Of a stretch of 64,000 nt of DNA, positions 22,620-47,500 are shown one piece after another. The DNA comes from Bolinopsis microptera (Eukaryota; Ctenophora; Tentaculata; Lobata; Bolinopsidae), in assembly GCF_026151205.1 (NCBI RefSeq), contig NC_087074.1, forward strand, positions 17,061,962-17,125,961, written 5' to 3'. Positions within the stretch are counted from its first letter, which is position 1. Each line of letters opens with the position of its first letter. The position numbers were made by a program, and so were the translations under genes. Below the pieces are notes generated by a model that was not told the DNA's origin, searched no databases, and worked only from the letters and a program-made list of their open reading frames with translations.

Positions 22620-22790
22620 AAATTAATTTTGCTCTGATTAGAGCAATCTACGGATAAAATTGCAAAAAAAACTATGTTTTTAAAACTTTTTGGCAAATTA
22701 GTTTTGCTGGCATATCAGCAAAATTTGCATGAAGCTAGCTAAAACATAGCCGTTACTTACTTGTGCAGAAACTAGCGCGCCCGTAGTGGC
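22620..22790 (+). mobile_element. Fragment of TIR family T1
   Basis: Resembles the interior of the T1 element at about 750-885: the shared order is GCAAAAAAA, ATGTTTTT, AAATTAGTTTTGCTGGCAT, CAGCAAAATTTGCAT and a final CATAGCCG. No termini are preserved. Confidence 0.5.
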
Positions 22791-23539
22791 GCGAAAGTCA
22801 AGGCCAAGGAACTATTTTTAAATGTAACCAAAATTTTGGGTGCGCCGCGCATATTTTCGACAATTTAAACCGTAGTATGAAAATCAAGAAAATACCAATT
22901 TCAAGAAAACGCTAAAGCAGCTCAGTTACTGTCATATTTTCACAACATTACCTTGGTAGTTTTTAGTTTTATTATAATATTCATGTAGCCTTTCATAATT
23001 CTTCTTCCGTATATTTGACTATCATTTGTATGTGTAATTTATTATTAACTATGTTTTCTTGTATTCTCATTTATGTGAAGTATTAGTTAATACTAGTTCC
23101 CGTCGTTTTTTATCATATGCTATATCCTCAAAAGTCGACTCTGTGTGACAAAGTCTTTTACAAAATTTATCGCAATTGATTAATACTGAATTGGTTGGTA
23201 CTGAATTGGTTTAAATGGATCCTTTACGGTTACACTGTTAGAAATGTAAGATTTGACAAACATAGAGAAACAAAAATATTTAAATGGGTTTGTTGATTAA
23301 ATGGTTGAATAGGGCTTTGACCTGATCTGATATGAGGGACAGAAAGATAGTGATTTCTCTCCGTGGAGACAGAGGTGCGAGAAAAAACATTGTTAATATA
23401 AACAGTCTAGATCTTAACTTGGAGCCACAAGGCCAAGGGTAATTTTTGAGTGTTTAGGGAATTTTGTATATTCTTAAAGGTTTGTTTTTATATAGGGTCA
23501 TTGCTATATTATGTGTATATTGTTTGAATAATTTTAAAA

Positions 23540-23950
23540 TGGGACAGAAAGATTTCATAATTTGATGATCATCAGCATAGTACATAACCAATAATAGAAA
23601 AACCAGATTCTTTGGTAAATCTGTACCACAATTTGATATAGATATTGAAAAGATCCGGATCTAAAACTGGGCACTGAGGTCTCAGAAGCTGATTTAACCA
23701 GTCTAATACCAAAGAAGCTGGTAAAATAGAGCAGTTTCTCTGATTCCTATTTCTTGCTTCAAGATACGGAGCAACAAGTTATGAATTACCTGAGGACCCC
23801 AGGCTATTATGTTCATTAACATAATAAAGATTTGGCGGAATGACAGGCTGAGCGCGGCCCAGTAAGTTATGAATTATGATATACAGAATCAAAGGCTGCA
23901 CTCAGGTCTGCAAGCAGTATTTTATTTGGTTTAAAGGTCCTGCTAGTAAT
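23540..23950 (-). mobile_element. Degenerate LINE reverse-transcriptase fragment
   Basis: The minus strand around 23560-23600 reads VMYYADDHQIMKSF, the YADD catalytic box of a non-LTR reverse transcriptase. The preceding stretch (FNIYIKLWYRFTKESG) is in a frame disturbed by mutations. The fragment is interrupted by MITE M1 copy B at 23786-23865. It is a relic with no intact frame. Confidence 0.65.
23786..23865 (+). mobile_element. Short MITE family M1, copy B
   Basis: An 80-bp element with the same TTACCTGAGGACCCC start and GCGGCCCAGTAA end as copy A, flanked by the exact 8-bp direct repeat GTTATGAA (23778-23785 and 23866-23873). It sits in the LINE relic and is therefore younger than it. 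Confidence 0.88.
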
Positions 23951-24148
23951 ATATAAAATATATTTTTGTTTGCTTTAATTGATATTAAATAAAATGGTTG
24001 TTTTCTTGAAATTGTTGTTTTCTTGATCACCTATTATCAAGACATCATTTACTGTTTAAGTAAACAGCTTCTTTGATGAAGTTTGAAACATTATTTTAAC
24101 CAAGATTTTGCTAGGAACCTGGTTCCTGGATTTTCGACTTTCTAACCC

Positions 24149-24237
24149 TTGTAGGTTTACAACCTACCAGGACGCGCGTCGAGTTGGACTCGTCGACCAA
24201 TATATGGAACAGATATTTTACGAGTATCACCCGTTAA
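24149..24237 (+). mobile_element. MITE family T4, copy 2
   Basis: An 89-bp element with a TTGTAGGTTTACAACCTACC hairpin end, a GAGTTGGACTCGTCGAC core and a CACCCGTTAA end. It is followed within three bases by a telomere-like run. Confidence 0.65.
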
Positions 24238-24239
24238 TT

Positions 24240-24263
24240 TAACCCTAACCCTAACCCTAACCC
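24240..24263 (-). repeat. Short interstitial telomere-like repeat
   Basis: Four perfect TAACCC units (TTAGGG on the minus strand) lie beside the end of MITE T4 copy 2. Confidence 0.9.
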
Positions 24264-25262
24264 GTGTCTATAACAACGTTTTCCTCTGTACCCTTCAATC
24301 CCTGATGCAAGACAGCCCCGTGACTCAGAGGACGCCCTAAAATTATTATCTGGTGGCTGGTGCTTCAAAATAGAAATAGTGATTAGTAATGGTATTCGGA
24401 AATATCTAACCGCAATATAAACCTCTATTCATTCAAACATTCGAATGTAAGCGCACGCCGCACGCATGATCTTTGTGAAATTTTGTTTTGTAGGGTGTCC
24501 AATCCTCGTTTGGACAACTTAGACGCGCAGTTTTAACACATAGTTAATTGTAAACGGTACAAATCACATCAAGCGCATCCACTACAGGTTATCTATATGA
24601 TTTGGTTGTCCAGGACACCTTGCAATCTGAACTGTTATGATACTGCGCGGCTGAGATCGTACACATGTGTGTCCTGTTTCACTCATGTTATAAGTTTTTG
24701 TTTTTGTTTATTTCCTGTTGCCTGTGACACATAACATATATGAGGCACTGTGGCCTGTGTGTAACTGTAATGTCCGTTGGAATAATTTAATTAATTAATT
24801 AACTCTCTGCTATGGTAATGGTATTGTATGCAGTCATCAGTGAATAGACATCGGCAGTTTAGGGAGGGGAGGGGGGAGCTTGGGGCGGCCCCCGAGCCCC
24901 CCACACCCAACAAAACTGCCAGCCAGCTAGAGCTCCCACGAGCCGCCTCTGCCGTGACTGATTGTCTTGTTAGCCTAAAAAGGCTCTGAAGATTAGTCAT
25001 CAATTAAATTAGGGAGGACCCTGGATTTCTCCATGCCAGTTGAAAGTTAAACTGCACCATTTTATATTTGGTATTTAAGTCCAGTGCCACTAGTTTGCGT
25101 TAAGTCAGGGTTTTGCCTGTATACTTTCTTTAGAATATTGCCATATATAAAATAGCAGTAGTCTTGGTTAAGTTAAGCAGAGGTACAGAATTAAAATGTC
25201 ACTTAGTCTAGGAATTTTTAGATGTAGATGTTTGTATAGTTCTACTGTTCTATATCTTTCAG
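24264..25262. other. Gene-free stretch
   Basis: No domain-bearing ORF. A C-rich patch is at about 24860-24910. Nothing else is identified. Confidence 0.4.
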
Positions 25263-25399
25263 AGCTGGTGGAATGCGCCATTGGTACACTGGATCCTGAT
25301 GTTAAGATCTCAATTGATGGTACCCTCCCCACTAATGTGTCTCTAGAGCAAAAAAAACAAGATTGTCCCATATTTAATGCACAATTATTGGCAATTTAA
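25263..25399 (+). CDS. Candidate orphan terminal exon, unrecognised
   Basis: After the acceptor-like TATATCTTTCAG an open frame reads LVECAIGTLDPDVKISIDGT and on to QLLAI with a TAA at 25397-25399. The even amino-acid composition and good acceptor suggest a coding exon, possibly the last exon of a gene whose other exons I cannot see, or an isolated pseudo-exon. No family is recognised. Confidence 0.25.
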
Positions 25400-25496
25400 G
25401 GTCAGCGGGGCCCTTGATTATGCCACTGGTTAAATGGGAGAGGCCCTTCTGCACACATATGCTAGATTGACTCTAATCCATATAAGTAAAACAAAA

Positions 25497-25660
25497 TCAA
25501 TACATATTTAATAATATTATACATTTAAAATAAATTTAAATTTAAATTCAGCTATTTACACAATACGCAGCCCGCCGCGCAGACAGCCACACATTGCTGA
25601 GAGATTCTCAGGTGCAGATGTAAGCGCCGCGCGCGCAGGGTATGTTATCTTACAATCACA
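25497..25660 (+). repeat. Dispersed repeat family R5, copy 1
   Basis: About 165 bp, nearly the same as 55957-56122. The conserved core contains CCCGCCGCGCAGACAGCCAC and GCTGAGAGATTCTCAGGTGC (a small GAGA-TCTC hairpin), then a CGCGCGCG run. It is non-coding; transposon or SINE origin is undecided. Confidence 0.8.
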
Positions 25661-26176
25661 GTGCTGGCAAGCACGACCGTTGCATTTATTGTGGGTATAC
25701 TATGTACCCCGGCCCCCTTTACTATTATACCCCCCTTTACTATTATACCCCCTTTACTATTATATATATAAGTTCATTTACGATTTAACTTCCCACTCCA
25801 GATCCACTAGACTGGACCGGGACTTCTGCTAAACTTTATTTGTCAGAAGAACTTTTTTGCTATTTCTGTTATCCAGTGTTAAGTTGAGTGTAATCATAAC
25901 ATATGATTAACGTTTGCTCACTGACTTCAAATCATACAGGCCCCTTTATGATTTGAAGTTAGTGAACTAAAACGAAACGAAAACGTTTTTCGTTATATAC
26001 CCCAAAATCAATCCAGTCCTGACTCCTGATCCTCCCCCTCATTTTTTGCCTATCAATTACCATTTTGTTTCCTATTATGCTGTCTACCCTTTACAGTTTA
26101 CATGTGCAATGTGTAATTTCTGTAACATCAACTTCTAATCAGAATTTTCAGAGAAATAGCATGAGATAAATTTCAT
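25661..26176. other. Spacer upstream of the Nudix gene
   Basis: It contains three tandem CCCCTTTACTATTATA units at 25719-25765 and probable promoter or 5' exon sequence of the Nudix gene. An imperfect inverted pair around ACTTCAAATCATACAGG and TGATTTGAAGTTAGTG lies at 25923-25970. Confidence 0.4.
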
Positions 26177-27187
26177 ATGTTTGTCCTTCTACAGTTTTTT
26201 AGACAGACATCGGGAGGACATATATCAGCAATTAGACAATCAAAACTTGGTGCCAGAATGCTCTCTTCTTCTAAGCAAGACTATCTTACGCTAGAAAATT
26301 TGAAAAATGACACAAAAATGTGTCAAACGTCAATGGAATCTGGCAAATATGTGATACTACATGACAGAAAATACCTTGTTCATCAGGAACGTAGCAATAG
26401 AAAATCCAAGCTGGTCATTTCAAGTCTTGACGAACTGAAAGATTCAAACATCACCAATTCAGTTCTCTTGGGTGTCTCTAACAATGAAGCTTTCTTTGCA
26501 GTGTCTGTTGACGATGCAACTTCTTTTATTGAAAATGGGAAGCAGCTGATAGAACCCAGACCAGCTTTATTTGTATTATCTGAAAAAGACCAAGGTATCG
26601 CCACCATGGGACTTAACCTGCTTCAGTGGCAAACAGATAACAAATACTGCAGTAAATGTAAAACAGAACTAGTTTATCATGTTTCTGGCAGGTCATGTCG
26701 GTGTAGTAATTGTAACGTGAATTACTTTCCGCGCTATAATCCGGTTGTAATAATGCTGGTTGTTTGTGGAGAATATTGTCTGCTTGGACGGAACAAACAG
26801 TTTCCTTCTCGTATGTTCAGTGCACTGGCAGGCTTTATTGACGTGGGTGAGCATATAGAAGAAGCAGTGGTCCGTGAAGTGAATGAAGAAGTAAGTGTTG
26901 ATGTTGACATTTCTAGAGTTCATTACGTAAAATCAGATTTTTGGGGTGGTTTCAGAAGGAACTATAGTCCTGAGCTAATGATAGGTTGTATTGCTACAAT
27001 TGGGGAGATGCAAGAACCAGTGTGTAGCGAGGAAATAGCTGAAGCAAAGTGGTTTCACAAAGAGGAAATTAGTGAGGCTTTGGAAAAGTCGAAGAATCCT
27101 GACAATCATTTGCGAGGGGAGGGTTTAATGCTACCTCCACCTTTTGCTACTGCTCATAAGTTGGCTGCAAGATGGTGCGATCAATAG
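26177..27187 (+). CDS. NADH pyrophosphatase-type Nudix hydrolase
   Basis: A 336-aa single-exon frame. A zinc ribbon is at residues about 158-179 (CSKC ... CRCSNC), followed by the family-typical YFPRYNPVVI. The Nudix box is at about 219-241 (GFIDVGEHIEEAVVREVNEE) with the metal-binding REVNEE core intact; Ser replaces the usual Gly after EEV. This order of N-domain, Zn ribbon and Nudix matches NudC, NUDT12 and NUDT13, which split NAD(P)H-type dinucleotides. The SQPWPFPxS motif that marks NADH specificity is not conserved: the corresponding stretch reads SDFWGGFRRNYSPELM. The basic, hydroxyl-rich N-terminus (residues 10-32) could be a mitochondrial targeting peptide. TCCTTCTACAG lies just after the first ATG, so an upstream exon is possible; the Met at 26258 is an alternative start. 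Confidence 0.85.
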   Translation: MFVLLQFFRQTSGGHISAIRQSKLGARMLSSSKQDYLTLENLKNDTKMCQTSMESGKYVILHDRKYLVHQERSNRKSKLVISSLDELKDSNITNSVLLGVSNNEAFFAVSVDDATSFIENGKQLIEPRPALFVLSEKDQGIATMGLNLLQWQTDNKYCSKCKTELVYHVSGRSCRCSNCNVNYFPRYNPVVIMLVVCGEYCLLGRNKQFPSRMFSALAGFIDVGEHIEEAVVREVNEEVSVDVDISRVHYVKSDFWGGFRRNYSPELMIGCIATIGEMQEPVCSEEIAEAKWFHKEEISEALEKSKNPDNHLRGEGLMLPPPFATAHKLAARWCDQ

Positions 27188-27792
27188 TTTCATTATATTA
27201 ATTTATTAAGGTCCCCTAAAGACCACCAGCAAACTTGACATCTGATGACCCTATAATCAGTGACCCTTTAGTGACCCTCTGGTGACCCCCTGAGAGATCT
27301 ATTATTATCATGTCATTCTTTGTTTTATATTTTAATGTATGTTTAAATAATTTTTTAAATTTAGGCCCCCTAGTAAATCATATAATACACATTTAAACAA
27401 TTTGATTTAAATTCTATTAATAGAGAATTAAAAGCAGTTATGTAGTTGGTGTTAACTGTTTTTTAATCATTTTTTAGATTAATTCCTTATGTATGTCATT
27501 TGTATTACCTTTAAGTACTTAATAGTTTTATGTGTGATAACTAATGACGTTTTATTCACAGCGGATAATTACCTTATATACTAGAGGTTCTTCTTTACTT
27601 ATGTCCAATATTAAGATATTCATTTTTCCCATGGTATAAGTGACAGCTAATAATAGAAATGTCTTTAAAACTCATGAGATAATACCTAGTTATTACTTGA
27701 TATCTCGTTGTGTTATAATTTATTATTTTTCACTCTATTTCGGTTTGTTATGTAGCGTCATCTTAATAACTCTACTTGAATGTGTAGTCAGG
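27188..27792. other. Spacer between Nudix gene and LATS
   Basis: 3' flank of the Nudix gene (with repeated GTGACCC motifs at about 27244-27290) and probable 5' flank of LATS. No other gene is seen. Confidence 0.45.
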
Positions 27793-40738
<12,946 letters not shown>

Positions 40739-42346
40739 TCATTTCTGCGGGTTCAGACGTTCGGAGTGACTAGTCACGTGTTGTCACGTGATAGCAGCTC
40801 AGATACAAGTTGTGACGAATTCAGATAGTTGGACAGTAGGACCCACAGTTAATTAAATATTTGACTCGCTAATGGACAGTTAATTGAATAATTGACTCGC
40901 TAATGGACAGTTAATTGAGACAAACACAGACGAGTAGGCTTTGGTAGCGGCCGTGGTGTGTAATGTCTACAGAGTGTGAGTTGTGTGAAAGAGAAAAAAC
41001 GTGTTCTGCACGTGTTCTGCGCGGCGTAGCAGGCTATTAGATAAATAAATCATATTATTAATATACCATTTCAAAATCACCTACTAAAACACTGTAAAAT
41101 GTCTGCTACACGCGCAATACACTTACCGTGTTTGATAATAGCACTATTATAGTAGTACTATGACGTAGTACTATAGTATTATATAGTTGGACTGTAATTA
41201 AGGTATTTATATTAACAGATTATCGGGTAACCACCGTTGACGGTATTTTTTACTACCGGGGATATTTTCTTTAAAACTTGTTTGATATTTCTTAAAATAA
41301 TAGTTTTCTAGACGTGTATCATCCCATGATTACTAAATTTTATTTGATTTATCTTTTACGAGTTCTCTTAGGGTGAGTCAGTATAGGATGATTCAGTCTC
41401 AATTTTAAGGATCATTATTGTTAAAGCTCTTTTATTGGATTAAATATTGAGAAATGTACAGGATCTGAACAAGGTGATTTCTACATGTCTTAAATGAGCG
41501 TGTTTTGTAAGTTTTCTGCCTTGTTTTAGTTTAGCAGAAACAGAGAGAAGTACGAATCTTCTTTCTCGAGAAAAAGAGAGATTAAAACATGTTATTTGAC
41601 TCTAAATTCGATTTTATAATTATTTAAGCTAAGTTAAAGACGCAGCATGGACGAAAAATGAGAATTTTGTACAAAATAAGATTGTTTGTGAGATTACATT
41701 CGCGTGATGTGATATAAAACTATTTTAAAACTATTTATAAAACTATTTTAACTTTAATAAAAGTACCCCAAGTACAATAAGTTACACTAAGTTTAAACAT
41801 CGTCCACGTCCAGTAACACTTAATGATGAAGAAAACTTCTTTCTACACTGTGTCCTCAGTTAAAAAGAATGCCCTTGTTTTCTATTATAACTCACCCTGG
41901 GGTAATCTCACAATAAATTGTCAATGATATAATTGTTTTAATTTATTAAAAAACTTATACTAAGAATTGTTGTAGCATAAAGAGCTGTAATTCTTTCAAG
42001 AAAATTGGTTGGAAGTTAATATGAAAATTCGGATCTGTGAAGTCTGAACATAAGTTTTTGTCTGTTCGCTCCCATTCTCATTGGAATTCTGAGAATTGTG
42101 TACTACTACTATAACTACTAGTGTACAGTATACTACTACTTTTACAGTTGTAGTAATAGTTGCACAATCACCGGAGCTAAACCTCCCAATATATTTGACA
42201 ATATGTTAGAGATGGTGATAGAGAGTGTTTCAGAGACGTGTAATGTACATTGCATATATTTCAAGATTATTTCGGATATTTACTATGATTATAATAGTAC
42301 GTTTCACTTTTCTTCCTGCTTCCACCCACAATTGCTGTAAAAAATC
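40739..42346. other. LATS 3' flank
   Basis: Presumed 3' UTR (AATAAA-like signals around 41040 and 41757) followed by AT-rich sequence. Direct duplicates of GGACAGTTAATTGAATAATTG occur near 40850-40920. No gene. Confidence 0.5.
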
Positions 42347-42710
42347 GGCTCTTACTAATTCGCTCGCCCAAACATTATCGCGTGACTGGTTTTTACGGTT
42401 TTGCAGCCGAAAAAAGGGTTTTACATAAACTGTAATCGACAAATCCTAACCACAACCCCGCGCCGAAGCTATCCATAACCCTAACCATAACCCTTACCCG
42501 AGCCCTAAATATTCGAATTCATGTTTTACTAGCCTGTCACTTTACCAAAATAGTTTTTGCCCATAACTCTAGGGAAGCATTTTTACCCTACATCATGAGG
42601 GGTGGTTCGGAATAAGGGTCCAAAAATACACCGAACTAGATTACTTTCACACCATCAGGGCCTTTTCGCAAGAATTTTTTAAAATTTGGGCGATCGATTT
42701 ATTGGAAGCG
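42347..42710 (-). mobile_element. MITE family T3, intact copy C
   Basis: A 364-bp inverted-orientation copy flanked by the exact 8-bp direct repeat AAAAAATC (42339-42346 and 42711-42718). It carries GGCTCTTACTAATTCGCTCG at the left end, an AACCCTAACC-rich centre, and a right end complementary to CGCTTCCAATAAATCG. Confidence 0.85.
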
Positions 42711-42749
42711 AAAAAATCAATAAAGCATAAAATCAGTGCAATTTGGGTC

Positions 42750-42828
42750 GCGAAAAGCTGAAATCTGAAAATGTCCTACCGGCAGGAAATTTTCAAAATT
42801 TTCCTTCCAAAGTTTTCTCCAAATATAC
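42750..42828 (+). repeat. Dispersed repeat, also at about 44078-44155
   Basis: Both copies share TTTGGGTCGCG, AAAGCTGAAA, CTACCGG and AAATTTTCAAAATTTTCCTT in order. Non-coding and of unknown origin. Confidence 0.65.
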
Positions 42829-43175
42829 ACAATACAGCAGCTTCCAGTACCTTGATGGTCGACCTCGTTGATCGATCATTGGTCAAAAATTCAGTAAAAA
42901 AAAAATTCGGTCAAGGAGACGGCAGAAAAGCTTAATTGTTTCAAAAATCTTCCAAAATCTCTTTTTGAGGTAATCCTCAAATTGCAAAATCTGCCCCCTT
43001 ATCACCAACGGCACTTGTGACCAGAGGAACTTGGTATTTCGAGTATACTGCAACTTGTGCCAGAATTTCTACGAATGTGAAACATACTGATACAGACCCT
43101 GCCACGATAGATTCAGTGAACATGTTAGAGCTGCTAGTAATCCCTCCACATATCCTAACAATGCCATAGGCAAAC

Positions 43176-43261
43176 TTACTGGGCCGCACTCAGCCTGTCA
43201 TTCCGCCGAATCTCTATATGTTTATGAACATAATTGATAATAGCCTGAGGTCCCCAGGTAA
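43176..43261 (-). mobile_element. Short MITE family M1, copy C
   Basis: An 86-bp inverted copy (TTACTGGGCCGC ... CCTGAGGTCCCCAGGTAA) flanked by the 9-bp direct repeat TAGGCAAAC (43167-43175 and 43262-43270). Confidence 0.87.
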
Positions 43262-43270
43262 TAGGCAAAC

Positions 43271-44580
43271 ACGTTGTAGAACATCATGTTAACTGTGTAC
43301 CTGTACTAACTTTCACCATTTAATTCTAAATAAACAGTCTAGTACTGCACGTCGCAAAATATCTGAAGCTATTTTGATAAGTAAACATGAACCCTCTATG
43401 AATGTCAAGGAAGAGTTATTTATATTACTATTAGAAACAATGAAGTTTATGTTACACGGATAAGTGTGTATCGTACTGTGTGTATAATTTGTGTATAATG
43501 CATGGGGAATAGACTATTACCGGTTTAGCCGGATTTACTTGGACTAAATTTAGTGTTGAACAGTTGCACTTGTGCTACAGTTTGTGTTATGTTTAAGTTT
43601 AAGTGACGTTAGTTTTCCAATTCGTAGTTGTTTAGTACTTTCATGTTTTGTTTAGTTTTGTAATCAGTGTATGTCATAATTCTTCGTATCGTAGTATTTA
43701 ATATATTTTTCTGTCAGAGTTTTACCACATAATATGTGACATATGTTCTTTGTCGTTATATTTAATTTTAATTAATAAATTTCAGAACTGATGAAGATGT
43801 AGACCATCGAAAATATTTTTGTGTGATTAACTGCTTGTTTCATTTGTTGAGCTCGCTATAGTGGAGGAAAAACAGAATTTTCACCTATCAGTATTATATT
43901 ATTCTTTTTCTATTATATTATTATAATGATTGCATGATTTTCCGTTAAATGTTAATCAAAGCTTTCTTTAGGAATCCAACTTTCAAATTCAGTACCCCAA
44001 TCGTGTCTTGTGCCATCCTCAGTGACCTTGCTACTAGATGGTAATTGCTTGATGGTAATTCAAATTACAGGGAAATTTGGGTCGCGGAAAGCTGAAAACT
44101 GAAATCTACCGGTAGGACATTTTCAAAATTTTCCTTTCATCAAAGTCTTCTCCTGGGTGGTGGGGGCAATGGCATAAAATTTAGAAATATAATTGCCTAA
44201 AGGTTATCCATTTTCTTCATAGAAATGTCCAATTGTTTTCTTGCAAATATAGAATTAGAACCATTTAATTTTAATAATATGTAGTACAATACTCCCTCTA
44301 CACAGTTTACACGGCATTCCCTCATGGAAATTTAACACGAACTTAAAGTTAAACAAGATGTGTAATCTTTACAAATTCCTTAACGACTGTTTATGTGGCT
44401 CCCTCGTTGCTTGCTACACGTTGTATACCTCTCTCGTGCACACGAAGCCTTTTCGGCCTCTCCGAAGCCTCTCCGGCCTTTTGTGGAATTTGGGGTTGCA
44501 ACGTGTGTCAACTCGTTGCTCAATCACAAAGTGCCCAGTCGCTGGTTGGTTTGGTGATGATTAATTACTTTAGTTCACTC
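43271..44580. other. Gene-free stretch left of the foldback element
   Basis: AT-rich. It contains the second copy of the CTACCGG repeat (about 44078-44155) and a GCTACACGTTGTATACCTCTC-like segment at 44411 that also occurs inverted near 22565-22585. Confidence 0.45.
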
Positions 44581-44588
44581 GACTATCA

Positions 44589-47500
44589 GGCACTATCCGT
44601 CGCGGAGTCGAGTCCGCGGCAGAGCCGCCGGACTCCGGGCGGACTCCGAGCGGACTCCGGCGGAGCCGCCGGACTCCGAGCGGACTCCGGCGGTGCTCCG
44701 CCAAAATGTATTTACAGTGGACTCGAGTACATTTTGGCGGACTCCGAGCGGAGCCGAGCGGACTCCGAGCGGACTTTAAAGTCCGCCGCGGACTCCGAGC
44801 GGCTCCGCGGCGGCTCGGCGGAGTGTCCGCCGCGGACTAAGCCACTAGGCGGACTCCGGTCCGCCGCGGACTCCGGCGGAGTGCTTGGCGGACTCCGCCG
44901 GACCTCTCCACCAGACTTGAATCCGGCGGAGTCCGGCGGAGCTTGGCGGAGTCCGCCAGCTCGGCGGACTCCGCTCGGAGTCCGCCGGACTCCAACAGAG
45001 TCCACTGACTTCCGACCTCCGTCTTCCGACCCTCGGCTAAATTTGTCACGTGACATACAACATAGCATTTTGCAATATTGTGGTCAGATGAAAAGGTCGC
45101 TAGTGATAAACCTTAACCATTAGTATTACCCTCACAATGTCAATAGTGTACAACTCTAGTCCTAACTTTGACCCTATAATGTATAAAAGTTGACCCTAAC
45201 CCTCCACCAAACCGTCCGCAGCGAAATATCAATGTCATTGACTGGTCACGTGCAACGTGACCAAAACAATTTTTGTCATATTATCTCATATGGGGAAGCG
45301 TTTTTAGCAAGCAAAAATACGTCGACCATCACAGGACGACGCCAGCCAGCACTCTCTACGCTCTTCGAGCTCCGATCGTCCTGTGACGAAGTAAGGACGA
45401 AACCTGAGGTCCTCAGGTAACATCGACCACCGATTAAAAATTCAAAGATTTTTTGACATAAAGGTCAAATGTAAAACTAAAATCTTGATGTTGATTGATT
45501 GACGACGTCAATTTTTGAGCACAGCGCCTGTCAGCGCGAGCGCACATTGCGGAAATGCGGAAAAGGACCGCGTAGCTAGTCAAGATGTTGATAAATATTT
45601 GGCTTGTGGCGCGATGTGTTGCTCTAACTATAGCCCTCTCGCTTGTTGATTGACGATGTCAATCCGTCGAGATCGTTGCTCTGCGAAGCAGAGCAACGAT
45701 CGTTCGATGCGAAGCAAGAATGCTAGTTCGCGCGGCGCGTCGAAGCGGCGAAGTCCTCCAATCTCGCTTGCAGTAGCGCGCGACCGCCGGAGGCGGAAAT
45801 GACCTGGTTAGCTAGGTAAACGCGATGTGCCTTGTAGGATGAAATCCTACTATAGCTGACGCCATTCGCAGCTGTGCTGCTCGCTGTACGTCAGCGATCG
45901 AAATTTATACGCGTATCCCCCGTCGCGTTAAGATGTGCCACTCGACGCGCCACACAATTTTTTTCGTTGCTCGTCGCACGTCGACGAACAACGAAGCTCG
46001 TTGCAACGCGCCGCGCAATGAGCTGCCAGGCTAGCTGCAGCTGGCTGACGCCGAGTAGGGTGTTTTGGCCGTTCTAACTTAAGACTTTTAAGAATTAAAG
46101 CAGCCGTATTGATCTTCCAAACCTACAACTTTCAAGGGCTAGAATTCGCTGTATTTTGCCGTTAAAACACAACTTGTACTGTTTCACTTCATGATTGGGC
46201 CGTAATTCAAAAGCAAATTGTCAAGAAGTGGTGCTCACGGTCTCACTTAACGTCACTTATCGCTCAGTTAAGAGCGACCATGGTCTTAAGCGACAGACAG
46301 CCTGCAGGCATATGATCTGAATACGAAATATCCTAGTGTTCGGCATTTAGTAGCCCTAATTGGTTACTTCGTACCCAGGAAAAGTTACCGGCTGGTGGTG
46401 GTACTAGAGTTGGTTTAATTTAAACAGACGGCTCGACCTCGCGCGCGACAACAAGCATGATTTGCACGCGTGGCGTATTCCAATGTTCAAGCAGCTACCA
46501 CGTGACACAATTCAGCCAACCAGAGTACAGGAATCCGCAAAGTTAAAGTTGCAAACTTTTGATCGGCCCGAAAGGGGACTTTTCTGGAGATTTTGAGATA
46601 ACTCAACAATTACGTTGTCTTGAATTTTCCTCCTGGAGAGGTAACGTTACTTTTAAAAGAGGAACATGTTACAAAAAACCGGAAGTCTCCAACTCTTTTA
46701 CTTTCAAAGTTAAGCCCCATCCGGTCAGGGTTCCTGGGAGGACATCGTCCTGGTCCAACAAATTTTGTCTAGCGATTTTCTCCAAAAATTTAATGAGGGC
46801 GTCGACGTGCGACGAGCAACGAGAAAAATTGCGTGGCGCGTCGGGTGGCACATCTTAACGGGTGATACGCGTATAAATTTCGATCGCTGACGTACAGCGA
46901 ACATCACAGCTGCGAGTGGCGTCAGCTAGTAGGATTTCATCCTACAATGCAAGGCACATCGCGTTCATTTAGCTAACCAGGTGCTTTCGCGCCGCTGCGG
47001 GCGCGCTTGTTCCACAAGTCATTTCCGGCGGTCGCGCGCTACTGCAAGCGAGAGGGCTATAGTTAGAGCAACACATCGCGCCACAAGCCAAATATTTATC
47101 AACATCTTGACTAGCTACGCGGTCCTTTTCCGCATGCGCTCGCGCTGTGCTCAAAAATTGACGTCGTCAATCAATCAGCATCAAGATTTTAGTTTTACAT
47201 TTGACCTTTATGTCAAAAAATCTTTGAATTTTCAATCGGTGGTCGATGTTACCTGAGGACCTCAGGCTTCGTCCTTACTTCGTCACAGGACGATCGGAGC
47301 TCGAAGAGCGTAGAGAGTGCTGGCTGGCGTCGTCCTGTGATGGTCGACGTATTTTTGCTTGCTGGGATCCAGGGATCCGGCCGAATGACGCCACATGCAA
47401 CGTGTAGGGTAAAACTAAAAACGCTTCCCCATATGAGATAATATGACAAAAATTGTTTTGGTCACGTGACCAGTTAATGACATTGATATTTCGCTGCGGA

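Noticed and set aside
44395-45123. 242-aa ORF and mirror ORFs at 47556-48175 rich in ADSERSR/GGLRA units
   Set aside because: They come from the GC-rich satellite in the foldback arms, exist in several frames and in both arms, and show no domain.
46559-46858. Possible transposase ORF in the centre of the foldback element
   Set aside because: Only about 100 codons, without catalytic motifs, and it overlaps the right arm; the element is treated as non-autonomous.
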